This document shows positions 49,919 to 58,932 of a stretch of 64,000 nucleotides of DNA, in pieces. Numbering within the stretch: the first letter of the stretch is position 1; every line of letters starts with the position of its first letter. Made by a program: the position numbers and the translations under genes. Below the pieces are notes generated by a model. The model was not told where the DNA came from and searched no databases. It saw only the letters and a list, made by a program, of their open reading frames with translations. Origin of the DNA: Rhodococcoides fascians NBRC 12155 = LMG 3623 (GTDB lineage Bacteria; Actinomycetota; Actinomycetes; Mycobacteriales; Mycobacteriaceae); NCBI RefSeq assembly GCF_001894785.1, contig NZ_BCWW01000012.1:124001-188000 (forward strand), in the 5' to 3' direction.

Positions 49919-52900
49919 ATGGGTCTGCACAAGCTGACCGCTGGGGACGGGTACGAGTACCTGACCCGGCAGGTTGCGGCTGCCGATTCCACCGAGCGTG
50001 GGGCCTCCTCGCTGGCCGATTATTACTCCGAAAAAGGCGAGTCACCGGGCCGTTGGGCCGGGGCCGGGCTGGCCGAATTAGGTTCGGTCGCAGCGGGCCA
50101 GCAGGTCTCCGAGGCGCAGATGAAGGCCCTGTTCGGTGAAGGACTGCACCCGAACGCGGACCTGATGTTCGAGCTGGCACTCGCCCAAGGGGCGTCTCAG
50201 GCCGACGCCGCCAGGTCGGCGAAACTGGGCCGGGCGTTCAAGATCGACTCCGGAGCGACCGCGTATCGGGTCGCGTGCGCGGAGGCGTTCGTGGCGCACA
50301 ATCTCGCACGCGGGCAGAAGTGGAACGCGGCGATCGACGACGCCGACCGCGCGCGGATCCGCACCGATGTCGGATCGAGAATGTTCGCAAAGGAGTACGG
50401 ACGCGCGCCGGCGGACGAACGGGAACTGTCCGGGTGGGTGGCCAAGGTCGGACGGCAGAAGACCACCGCTGTAGCCGGGTTCGACTTGACGTTCACACCG
50501 GTGAAATCGGTGTCGGCATTGTGGGCAGTCGCACCGCGTGAAGTCTCGGAACAGATCGAAGCCGCACACGAGTCCGCGATCGCCGCCGCGGTGACGTACC
50601 TCGAGAAGCACGCGTGCTTCACCCGCGTCGGTACCGGGGGAGTGGCGCAAGTCGACGGCAACGGTTTGATCGCCGCACAGTTCACCCACCGCGATTCACG
50701 CGCCGGGGATCCGAACCTGCACACCCACGTCGCGATCAGCAACAAGGTCGCCGCCACGATGCCCGACGGCACCACCAAGTGGCTCGCACTCGACGGGGCC
50801 GCGTTGTACCGCAACAACGTTCCCGCCTCCGAGGTCTACAACACCGTCCTCGAAGCGCAGTTGCGTGAACGCATCGGCGTCCGGTTCGCCGAGCGAGCGT
50901 CGACCGATCGCAGCAAACGTCCGGTCCGCGAAATCGACGGCATGGACGAACGTCTCGCCGAGCGGTGGTCCTCGCGCAGCGCCGCAATCAAACTCCGCAC
51001 CGCCGAACTCGCACGCGCCTTCCAGGCCGATCACGGACGTGAACCGACCGCCATCGAAGCGATCTCCCTCGCCCAGCAAGCGACGTTGGAAACCCGTGCC
51101 GCCAAACACGAACCGGTCTCGCACGCCGACCAACGCAGCGGCTGGCGAGCCGAAGCGATCGAGATCCTCGGCTCACAGAAGGCGCTGTCGGAACTGGTCT
51201 CCTCGATCACCGCGCACACCGCCGCCGAAGCGACGACGGACTTCGATCACGCCTGGGTGCGCGAGACCGCCGAACGCTCACTCGACATCGTCTCGCGGAA
51301 ACGATCACGGTTCCTGCGGCACAACATTCGCGCCGAAGTCGTGCGGCAAGTACGCACCTTCGACCCACCGGCCGAGCGCATCGACGCACTCGTCGAGAAG
51401 GTCACCGACCTCGCGTGCGGGGACGAGTTGTCGATCGACCTCTCCGGTGCCGCCGACACCGACCCGGCCGCCGATATCGCCCCGGATGTGATGCGCCGAC
51501 GCGACGGTGCCGATGTGCACACCCGCCACGAATCGCAGTTGCTCACCACCGCAGCAGTACTCGACGCCGAAGCGCGCATCGTCGCCCTCGCCGGACGCAC
51601 CGACGGAATTGCGATCGACGACAAGCACGTCGAGATTGCGTTGCTCGAATCAGCAGCGAACGGTCTCGACCTCAACGCCGGCCAGCGGTCGCTGGTGCGC
51701 GCCATGGCGACCTCGGGAGCGAAAGTGCAACTCGCACTCGCACCCGCAGGCACCGGCAAGACCGCGTCGATGAAAGCACTGACGACCGCGTGGCAGAACG
51801 CCGCCGGCCGCGTCGTCGGGTTCGCGCCGACCGCTGCCGCCGCCGCAGTCCTGCGTCAAGATATCTTGACGACTACCGATACGTTGGCGAAGTTCGTCGA
51901 CATCACCCAACGCTTGCGCGAGGGCCGGTCGGTGAAAGTTCCGCAGTGGTACACCGACATCGGCGAGGACACTCTCGTCATCGTCGACGAAGCGGGCATG
52001 ACCGGCACCCTCGATCTCGACGAAGCAATCACTGCACTCGTCGAGCGCGGTGCAACCGTGCGGTTGATCGGTGACGATCAACAGCTCGCCTCCGTCGCCT
52101 CCGGCGGTGTGCTGCGCGATATCCACGACCGCATCGGTGCGTTGTCGCTCTCGCAGGTCGTCCGGTTCCGCGACCCGGCCGAAGGTGCCGCCTCGCTGGC
52201 GTTGCGTGATGGCGACGAAGCCGCGATCGGGTTCTACATCGACCACGGACGGGTCCATGTCGGGTCGATCGCGACGGTGACCGACGACGCCTACACCGCG
52301 TGGGCGGCCGATCATGCGGCCGGCAAGGACGCGCTCATGCTCGCCCCGACCCGCGAGCTCGTCGCCGAACTCAACACCCGCGCACGCACCGACCGCCTCG
52401 CCGCCACCGACAAGCGTGTCGGCCGGGAAGCTGTCCTCGCCGACGGGCTCATGGCCAGCGCCGGGGACACCGTCCGCACCCGCTCGAACGACCGTCGCAA
52501 CCCGCTCTCGCAGACCGACTGGGTCCGCAACGGTGACCGCTGGATCGTCGAGAAAGTCGGCCGGGACGGCTCGCTGCGGGTCCGGCATATCGAACTCGGG
52601 CGCACCGTCACCCTCGACGTCGACTACGTCCAGTCCGCCACCGAACTCGGCTACGCCGGAACCGTGCACTCCGCGCAGGGCTCGACCGCCGACACCTGCC
52701 ACGTCGTGGCCACCGGCGACGAAACCCGACAGCTCGCCTACGTCGGACTCACCCGCGGCAAGCAAGCCAACCACCTGTACTTGGCGACCGCGTCGGACGG
52801 CGACCTGCACACCGCGATGACCGAACGCGGAATGCTCCCCCCGACCGCGGTCGACGACCTCCGCGAGATTCTGCGGCGCGACGGCGCACAGGTCTCGGCG

Positions 52901-55900
52901 CACTCGACTCTCGCCGAAGCCGACGATCCGCACCTCAATCTCTCGCCGGCGGCGCGGGCCTACGACTACTCGGTGGCCACCGGCTCCGAAGTGCACCTCG
53001 GCCCGGAGGTGATGGCCGCGATCGACGTCGCCGCTGAACAAGAAGCACCGGGTCTGACCGACGAGCCCGCGTGGCCGACCCTGCGCGGACACTTGGCGAT
53101 CCTCGGTGCACACGGACGCGATCCCGTCGAGGCGTTACGCAGTGCTGTCCGTTCGCGCGAACTCGATACCGCCCTCGACAGGGCCGCGGTTCTCGACTGG
53201 CGTCTGGACCCCAGCGGCAAGCATTCCTCCGCCCCCGGGCCGCTGCCATGGCTACCCGCCATCCCGACAGCAGTACACGATCTGCCCGAGTGGGGTGCCT
53301 ACCTCGACGCCCGCCAGGAACTGGTGACGGCGCACTGCGCTCGCATCGCCGCCGACGTCGCCACGTGGACACCGACCACTGCACCGGTGTGGGCGCGCCC
53401 GCTGCTCACCGACGAACCCGACCTCGAACTGCTCACCGATCTCGCGGTGTTCCGCGCCGCACACGACGTCGACCCGGCCGATCGGCGTCCGACCGGACCC
53501 GAGCAGCTCGCCGCCGCATCGGTGAAAGCGCAACGCAGCCTCGACCGCCGCGCCGCCGAAATGATCGACACCGGAAACGATGCCGTCGCCCGATGGCGTC
53601 CGTTCGTCGACGAACTCGACCCCCACATCGCCCGCGACCCGTACTTCCCGATCCTCGCCGACCGACTCTCCGCCGCCGCACGCGCCGGAATCGAAGTCCA
53701 CACCCTCGTCCGCGACTCCCTCGCCACGTCGCCGCTGCCCGACGAGCTGCCCGCTGCCGCACTGTGGTGGCGACTGTCCGGTGAACTCTCCGTCGCCGCG
53801 CTCGACGCCGACACCGACGGCACGGTCCTCGAACCATCGTGGGCACCGGTACTGACCGAACTGCTCGGCTACACCGCCGCCGTCCGCGTCATGTCCGATG
53901 CAGCGTGGCCCTCGCTCGTCGCGACCGTCGACGACGCCGACCCGACCCTGTGGACCCCGGGACAGTTGCTCGGGACCGCGTACGAGTTCCTGCACGGCGG
54001 CATCGACCCGGTCGATCACGGTGTCACCCTGCCCGCCCACGAACTCGCCACCGCCCTGACGTGGCGGGCCGAGATGCTGGTCCGTGAGAACCACCTCGCC
54101 CGCACCTACACCCCACCCACCGCCGAACCACTGTCGGTCGAGGACGAGGAAGCTGCCCCTGTCGTCGACGAGGCGGTCTCCGACACCGTCGGCGGTGAGC
54201 TGCCCGACGAGTTCGTCATCCCGGCACCACTACCCACCCAGGCTGCTGCGACCGACACCGTCGTCGACGGCTCGACCCCCGCGATCCCGGTCGACGCCGA
54301 CGCGGACTACCTCGCCTCCCTCGACGCACTCGATGCCCCTGTCGACTACGACCAAGCGCCTCCACCGGAGTACGACAGCGGCTACGACGACGAGTACACC
54401 GGGGTCGACCACGAGGCCGGCGCACCATTCGACATCGACACCGCCGACACGATCGACACCGCCGACACGATCGGCACCGCCGACGCCGAGGCCGATGTGT
54501 GGGATGCGTTGCGCTCGCAGATCGAGACGATCGAGCTGCCGTACCCGACGGTCACCACCGACGAACGAGTACGACTGCTCACTGCAGATCTCGACGACGC
54601 GAAAACCAGGTACCGGGAGCTGCGTAGTCGGATTTCCGACGGCACCAGCCCCGCACAGTTCCATGCCCGCACGATGCTCGCCGAGCTGCAGGAGCGAGCC
54701 GACCGGCAACGCCCCGCCCGCATTGCCATGCTCGACACCCGTCAGGAGTGGACCGACCGCGAGTTCGAGGCCGAAGCGCTCTGGCATCACATCGACACCG
54801 TCATTCGGCCCGCAGTCGCCGCCGACGTCGCGGCCGCCGGGGACGACGACGATGCCCGCGCCCTCGCGCAGCGCGGCCTCGACTGGGAGATCTGGCGCGC
54901 CGGATTCGTCGACGACACCGCCACCGTCGCCCGCACCCGCGCACACGACGCCGCCGCCGAATACGAGCGCGTCACCGCCGCCGACGGGGGAGAAGTCACC
55001 GCCGTCGACGTCACCACCGCACGCCTGGCAGCCGAGAGCATCGACCTCGCCGCGCTCGCCGAGCTCAAGGCCGACGTCGACCGCACCGAAGCGATGCTGT
55101 GGCGGGCCGAACAAGCAGCGAAGCGTGCCGCGATGACCGACGCCCCGACCCCAACGCGGGTTTCGTTGGAGTCGATCGTCGAGGTCCTCGACGCACCAGC
55201 AGCCGACACAGTCGAACAGCTCGTACAGGAAACGACGGCACCGACCGAGCTGTCAGTGGAGGACGCCACCGAGCCCGTACCCGAGCCGCAACTGGTGCTC
55301 TCGCTGGCCGACGCCGCTCTGCTGGCCAAGATGCAGCAGGACCCGATCCGGCTCGTTCCGGACGCGGAACTGACAGCGTTCGTCGACCGCGCCGGACGAG
55401 GCCGCACCGAACCCACCGTCGTCGCCGACACCGAGAAGCTGTACGCCCGACTCGACGAACAAGCCGCAGCGATCGCCGCTGCGCGCGAACTCGCCACCGA
55501 ACTACGCCGCGTTACCGCACAGTACGAGGCCGCACGCACCGAACACACGACACTCACCGAGCAACTGTCGACCGCGAAGCGGCGCGAGCGTAAGACCCTC
55601 GAACCCGCCGTCGACGACGCACGCCTACGGGAAGAACGCCTCGCCCGCCAGGTCCAAGACACTCAACGCGCCACCCGCGATGCCGCCGGACGTGTCCAGG
55701 CCCAGCGCACCGACTGGCCCGAGATCTCGACGAGAGCAGCTGATCCGAACCGCCGCGCTGCCGACCTTGCCGCCGCCGCAGTCTTCGACACCGCCATCAC
55801 CGAAGCCGCACGCAGGCGGCGACTCATGTTGACCGCCGACCAACGCACTACCACTGAACGGCGTATGCGTGACCTGGAACAACGAGCAGTGTCGGCACTA

Positions 55901-56095
55901 GCGGTGGACGGTCTTACGGATCTGCAAACGGCTCCTGTGCAGGACCACGCAATACCAAACGAGCGGCCCCGTGGGCTCGTCGCTGCACCGACACGCGCAC
56001 CACGTAGTCGACACCCACTTTCAGATCGTGATCGTCCTATGCCGTCCAACAACCCTGAACGTGAACGAGACAGAGATCTGGACGCTGGTCTGTAG
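49919..56095 (+). CDS. MobF-family relaxase-helicase (TraA-like)
   Basis: Conjugative relaxase-helicase of about 2058 residues. The N-terminal TrwC-type relaxase domain starts with HKLTAGDGYEYLTRQVA (with Tyr 12 and 14, the likely nicking residues) and has the three-His motif in NLHTHVAISN (about residues 266-275). The SF1 helicase follows: LAPAGTGKT (about 607-615), VIVDEAGM (about 686-693), VHSAQGST (about 915) and YVGLTRGK (about 940). The C-terminal 900 residues are acidic and helical, with short Asp-Thr-Ala repeats near 54440-54490. ATG 49919 begins right at the conserved motif; ATG 49877 and GTG 49916 are alternatives, and none has a good ribosome binding site. Palindrome site E lies in the helicase part. 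Confidence 0.85.
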   Translation: MGLHKLTAGDGYEYLTRQVAAADSTERGASSLADYYSEKGESPGRWAGAGLAELGSVAAGQQVSEAQMKALFGEGLHPNADLMFELALAQGASQADAARSAKLGRAFKIDSGATAYRVACAEAFVAHNLARGQKWNAAIDDADRARIRTDVGSRMFAKEYGRAPADERELSGWVAKVGRQKTTAVAGFDLTFTPVKSVSALWAVAPREVSEQIEAAHESAIAAAVTYLEKHACFTRVGTGGVAQVDGNGLIAAQFTHRDSRAGDPNLHTHVAISNKVAATMPDGTTKWLALDGAALYRNNVPASEVYNTVLEAQLRERIGVRFAERASTDRSKRPVREIDGMDERLAERWSSRSAAIKLRTAELARAFQADHGREPTAIEAISLAQQATLETRAAKHEPVSHADQRSGWRAEAIEILGSQKALSELVSSITAHTAAEATTDFDHAWVRETAERSLDIVSRKRSRFLRHNIRAEVVRQVRTFDPPAERIDALVEKVTDLACGDELSIDLSGAADTDPAADIAPDVMRRRDGADVHTRHESQLLTTAAVLDAEARIVALAGRTDGIAIDDKHVEIALLESAANGLDLNAGQRSLVRAMATSGAKVQLALAPAGTGKTASMKALTTAWQNAAGRVVGFAPTAAAAAVLRQDILTTTDTLAKFVDITQRLREGRSVKVPQWYTDIGEDTLVIVDEAGMTGTLDLDEAITALVERGATVRLIGDDQQLASVASGGVLRDIHDRIGALSLSQVVRFRDPAEGAASLALRDGDEAAIGFYIDHGRVHVGSIATVTDDAYTAWAADHAAGKDALMLAPTRELVAELNTRARTDRLAATDKRVGREAVLADGLMASAGDTVRTRSNDRRNPLSQTDWVRNGDRWIVEKVGRDGSLRVRHIELGRTVTLDVDYVQSATELGYAGTVHSAQGSTADTCHVVATGDETRQLAYVGLTRGKQANHLYLATASDGDLHTAMTERGMLPPTAVDDLREILRRDGAQVSAHSTLAEADDPHLNLSPAARAYDYSVATGSEVHLGPEVMAAIDVAAEQEAPGLTDEPAWPTLRGHLAILGAHGRDPVEALRSAVRSRELDTALDRAAVLDWRLDPSGKHSSAPGPLPWLPAIPTAVHDLPEWGAYLDARQELVTAHCARIAADVATWTPTTAPVWARPLLTDEPDLELLTDLAVFRAAHDVDPADRRPTGPEQLAAASVKAQRSLDRRAAEMIDTGNDAVARWRPFVDELDPHIARDPYFPILADRLSAAARAGIEVHTLVRDSLATSPLPDELPAAALWWRLSGELSVAALDADTDGTVLEPSWAPVLTELLGYTAAVRVMSDAAWPSLVATVDDADPTLWTPGQLLGTAYEFLHGGIDPVDHGVTLPAHELATALTWRAEMLVRENHLARTYTPPTAEPLSVEDEEAAPVVDEAVSDTVGGELPDEFVIPAPLPTQAAATDTVVDGSTPAIPVDADADYLASLDALDAPVDYDQAPPPEYDSGYDDEYTGVDHEAGAPFDIDTADTIDTADTIGTADAEADVWDALRSQIETIELPYPTVTTDERVRLLTADLDDAKTRYRELRSRISDGTSPAQFHARTMLAELQERADRQRPARIAMLDTRQEWTDREFEAEALWHHIDTVIRPAVAADVAAAGDDDDARALAQRGLDWEIWRAGFVDDTATVARTRAHDAAAEYERVTAADGGEVTAVDVTTARLAAESIDLAALAELKADVDRTEAMLWRAEQAAKRAAMTDAPTPTRVSLESIVEVLDAPAADTVEQLVQETTAPTELSVEDATEPVPEPQLVLSLADAALLAKMQQDPIRLVPDAELTAFVDRAGRGRTEPTVVADTEKLYARLDEQAAAIAAARELATELRRVTAQYEAARTEHTTLTEQLSTAKRRERKTLEPAVDDARLREERLARQVQDTQRATRDAAGRVQAQRTDWPEISTRAADPNRRAADLAAAAVFDTAITEAARRRRLMLTADQRTTTERRMRDLEQRAVSALAVDGLTDLQTAPVQDHAIPNERPRGLVAAPTRAPRSRHPLSDRDRPMPSNNPERERDRDLDAGL
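51854..51871. promoter_or_regulatory. 18-bp palindrome site E, inside relaxase gene
   Basis: CGTCAAGATATCTTGACG, identical to sites A and B, encoding part of the relaxase reading frame (LRQDILTT). It lies about 100 bp after the Walker A codons. Confidence 0.8.
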
Positions 56096-56215
56096 CCCGT
56101 AGAAGCCCTGAAGCCCTGGGACCTCGGCCCGCGCTTGTCCAGACCGTTTAGCCTGTAGTTGACCGAGTCGTCGGCCTTCCGGCTGCGGATCCTTGAATGA
56201 AAGTGTGTGCTGGGC
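56096..56215. other. Gap between relaxase and helicase-nuclease gene
   Basis: A 120-bp gap without gene. It is AT-richer than the relaxase gene and probably holds the promoter of the next gene. No strong repeat was seen. Confidence 0.4.
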
Positions 56216-58828
56216 ATGGTGTTCAAGAGCAGACCTCAAGCTGAAGAGATCTTCGATGATCCTGAGGCTCTCTATCTCGACCTTGCTTTGGTCAACGATG
56301 GGCCCGCGAACCTATGGGCTCATCAAGCTGACGTCGTTCGAGAATGGCACCGCGCACATTTGGACAGTCCCGATGTGGCGTTGGAGCTACCCACTGGCGC
56401 TGGAAAGACTTTGGTCGGAGGGCTGATCGGTGACTATCGCCGCCGCAAGTATGGGGAGCGAGTCGCCTATCTGTGCCCGACGCGGCTACTCGCGCGCCAG
56501 ACGGCGGAAAAGCTGACGGAGTACGGCTTTCCGAACGTGCTGCTGATCGGCGAAGTAGTCGGGTGGAATAGAGCGGACCGTGCCCGGTACGAGGCTGGGC
56601 AGGCTATGGCGGTGAGCGTCTATAGCCATGTCTTCAACTCGAACCCCGCCATCGACTCGGCGCAGGTACTACTTCTCGATGACGCTCACGCCGCCGAGGG
56701 ATACGTTGCGTCACCATGGAAACTCGAAATCTCACGAGATGACGGTGCCTACCTCGATGTGCTGTCCTCCATCGAAGAAGGGCTTGACCCGGTAGTCGTT
56801 GACCGGCTTCGAACGAATCTGCCGGATAGCGAGTACTACAGCACGGTCTACCTGGCGTCACCATTGGCGGTAGAGAGCAATATTCGCCAATTCGAGGCCA
56901 CTCTGTCGGCTGCCGCAGCGTCGAAAAAACTAAGCAATTCAGCCAGGCACGCGTGGAAGTCCATGCAGTCCCACAGCGACGGATGCCTGGTGTACGTCTC
57001 GTACAGCAAGATTCTTATTCGACCGCTCGTAGCGCCGACGTACCATCACCCGGCCTACGAAGACGTTGGACGGCGAATCTATATGAGTGCGACCCTGGGT
57101 TCGGGCGGTGAACTGGAGAGGACATTTGGTCGGCGGAAGATCAAACGCATTCCGGTACCCAAAGGGTGGGAGAAAAAGGGGACCGGTCGTCGTTTCTTCG
57201 CTTTCCCGAGCCTGACAAGTGATCTATCCGTCGACGACGAGAAGCTCACCAGTTATGTCACAGACGCAATAGAAGAAGCAGGCCGCGCCATCATACTGAC
57301 GCCCGACAAGAGGACGGCTGATTTCGTCGCTGGTGCGCTTGTACCGGCCGGAACATCGGTCCTGCGAGCTGCCGACGTCGAGGATGACATGGGGGTGTTC
57401 GTCAATAAAACTGATGCCGTTCTCATTCTCAACAATCGGTACGACGGAATCGACTTGCCGGACGACGACTGCCGCCTCGTGATCCTCGTCGGACTCCCGG
57501 CTAACGGCGACCTCCAGGAACGATTTCTGCACAAGTCGCTCGGGGCGGTCGAGGTGCTCCAAGAACGGATCCGGGCACGGATTGCCCAAGGTTCGGGCAG
57601 AGCGACCCGAAGCACCCGCGACTACGCGGCGGTACTGGTTCTCGGCGATGACCTTGTGTCCTACCTGACGAATCGTGAGAGTCTGCAATCGTTCCACCCG
57701 GAAATTCAGGCCGAGCTGTCATTCGGTTACAAGAACAGCATCGACACCACCTCTGCCGAGCTCAGCGAACGTCTGCAGGCGTTCTACGACCATGGGTCGA
57801 TCTGGGCAGCAGAAGATGCAAGCATCGTCGCCGACCGCGGAAAAGCGGTAAAAGTCGAGGCTCTCGGAACGAAAGAGATGCAGAAGGCAGCTCGCCACGA
57901 GATCGTCGCGTGCGAGGCCCTGTGGGATGGAAATTGGCGGCAGGCCCTTACTTCGATCGACACGGTCGTGGGCAACCTGAGTGACGCGCGGGGACCAAAG
58001 AGATACGCCGCTCTGTGGAACTACCTCGGCTTCTACACTGCCCGCCTGTTGTCGGAGCAGACAGGAGACACCTCGTTGCGAACCGCCGAACAGAAGTATT
58101 ACCGCGATGCGCGGACCGCCAGTCGGGCGACCTCCTGGTTCTCCCACCTTCACTCTCCAGCCGAAGCTGGGGTGACAGCGCCGCTCACTCTGGACCCGGT
58201 CGACGAGGTGGCCATCGAGGGTATGCGCGACTGGGTCGAACTGACAGGACCGGACTTCGAGGACATCGTCGCGACTGTGAGGACGGATCTGCTCGGGGAC
58301 AAGAGCGAGCCCTACGAAGATGCGCTCGTGGTGATGGGCGAGCTGGCAGGCGCAACCGAGAGCTACACCTACGACGACGACGAAGCCGACAATCAAGCCG
58401 CGCCCGACGCAGTGTGGATCTTCTCTGATCGGCAGTGGGTGGTGTGGGAAGCAAAGAACATGGCGGCGTCCACTGGATCTGTCGGCGCGAACAACGTTCG
58501 ACAAGCATGTTCACATTTAAACTACGTTGAGTCAGAGCGTAATTCGGCGGTACCACCGGACTCGATCTGCCTGTTGGATACCCCGAAACCCAGAATCGAG
58601 CCGAGCGCTCGAAAAGTGGCGACATCAAACGTGTATTTGGTGCGACCACCCGCCGTCGTGCCCATTTTCGACCGCCTAGTAAGAGCGTGGCGAACGGCGC
58701 GAGCAGTCGGTGTGGAAGACGCTGACGAGGCAACCCTCGCAGGCATCTTTCGGGATCAGAATGCGCTCCCTTCGCAATGGATACCCGAGCTACGTGCCGA
58801 CCCGATCGCGAGTTCGACGCCCGACTAG
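56216..58828 (+). CDS. SF2 helicase fused to PD-(D/E)xK-like nuclease domain
   Basis: An 870-residue protein. Walker A is ELPTGAGKTLV (about residues 56-66), motif II reads LLLDDAHA (about 150-157, DDAH in place of DEAH), and motif VI-like QGSGRATRSTRDYA is at about 457-471. The middle recalls XPD/DinG-type SF2 helicases. Near the C-terminus DAVWIFSDRQWVVWEAKN (about 729-747) has the Asp...Glu-x-Lys pattern of restriction-endonuclease-fold enzymes. This layout suggests a single-gene defence or DNA-processing factor. A GTG at 56207 is an alternative start. Its codon use is less extreme in GC than the relaxase, hinting at separate acquisition. Confidence 0.68.
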   Translation: MVFKSRPQAEEIFDDPEALYLDLALVNDGPANLWAHQADVVREWHRAHLDSPDVALELPTGAGKTLVGGLIGDYRRRKYGERVAYLCPTRLLARQTAEKLTEYGFPNVLLIGEVVGWNRADRARYEAGQAMAVSVYSHVFNSNPAIDSAQVLLLDDAHAAEGYVASPWKLEISRDDGAYLDVLSSIEEGLDPVVVDRLRTNLPDSEYYSTVYLASPLAVESNIRQFEATLSAAAASKKLSNSARHAWKSMQSHSDGCLVYVSYSKILIRPLVAPTYHHPAYEDVGRRIYMSATLGSGGELERTFGRRKIKRIPVPKGWEKKGTGRRFFAFPSLTSDLSVDDEKLTSYVTDAIEEAGRAIILTPDKRTADFVAGALVPAGTSVLRAADVEDDMGVFVNKTDAVLILNNRYDGIDLPDDDCRLVILVGLPANGDLQERFLHKSLGAVEVLQERIRARIAQGSGRATRSTRDYAAVLVLGDDLVSYLTNRESLQSFHPEIQAELSFGYKNSIDTTSAELSERLQAFYDHGSIWAAEDASIVADRGKAVKVEALGTKEMQKAARHEIVACEALWDGNWRQALTSIDTVVGNLSDARGPKRYAALWNYLGFYTARLLSEQTGDTSLRTAEQKYYRDARTASRATSWFSHLHSPAEAGVTAPLTLDPVDEVAIEGMRDWVELTGPDFEDIVATVRTDLLGDKSEPYEDALVVMGELAGATESYTYDDDEADNQAAPDAVWIFSDRQWVVWEAKNMAASTGSVGANNVRQACSHLNYVESERNSAVPPDSICLLDTPKPRIEPSARKVATSNVYLVRPPAVVPIFDRLVRAWRTARAVGVEDADEATLAGIFRDQNALPSQWIPELRADPIASSTPD

Positions 58829-58932
58829 CGCAATTGCGGTGATCCGATCGTTGGCCCCTATGGTGAGGCCAACGATCGGATTACCGGTTCGGATAGCAAG
58901 TACGCCAACCGAACACAGGCACATGCCCTTTA

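Noticed and set aside
54424..54490. Short tandem repeats that could suggest a CRISPR or minisatellite
   Set aside because: They encode Asp-Thr-Ala-type repeats in frame within the relaxase; there are no spacers and no cas genes anywhere in the window.
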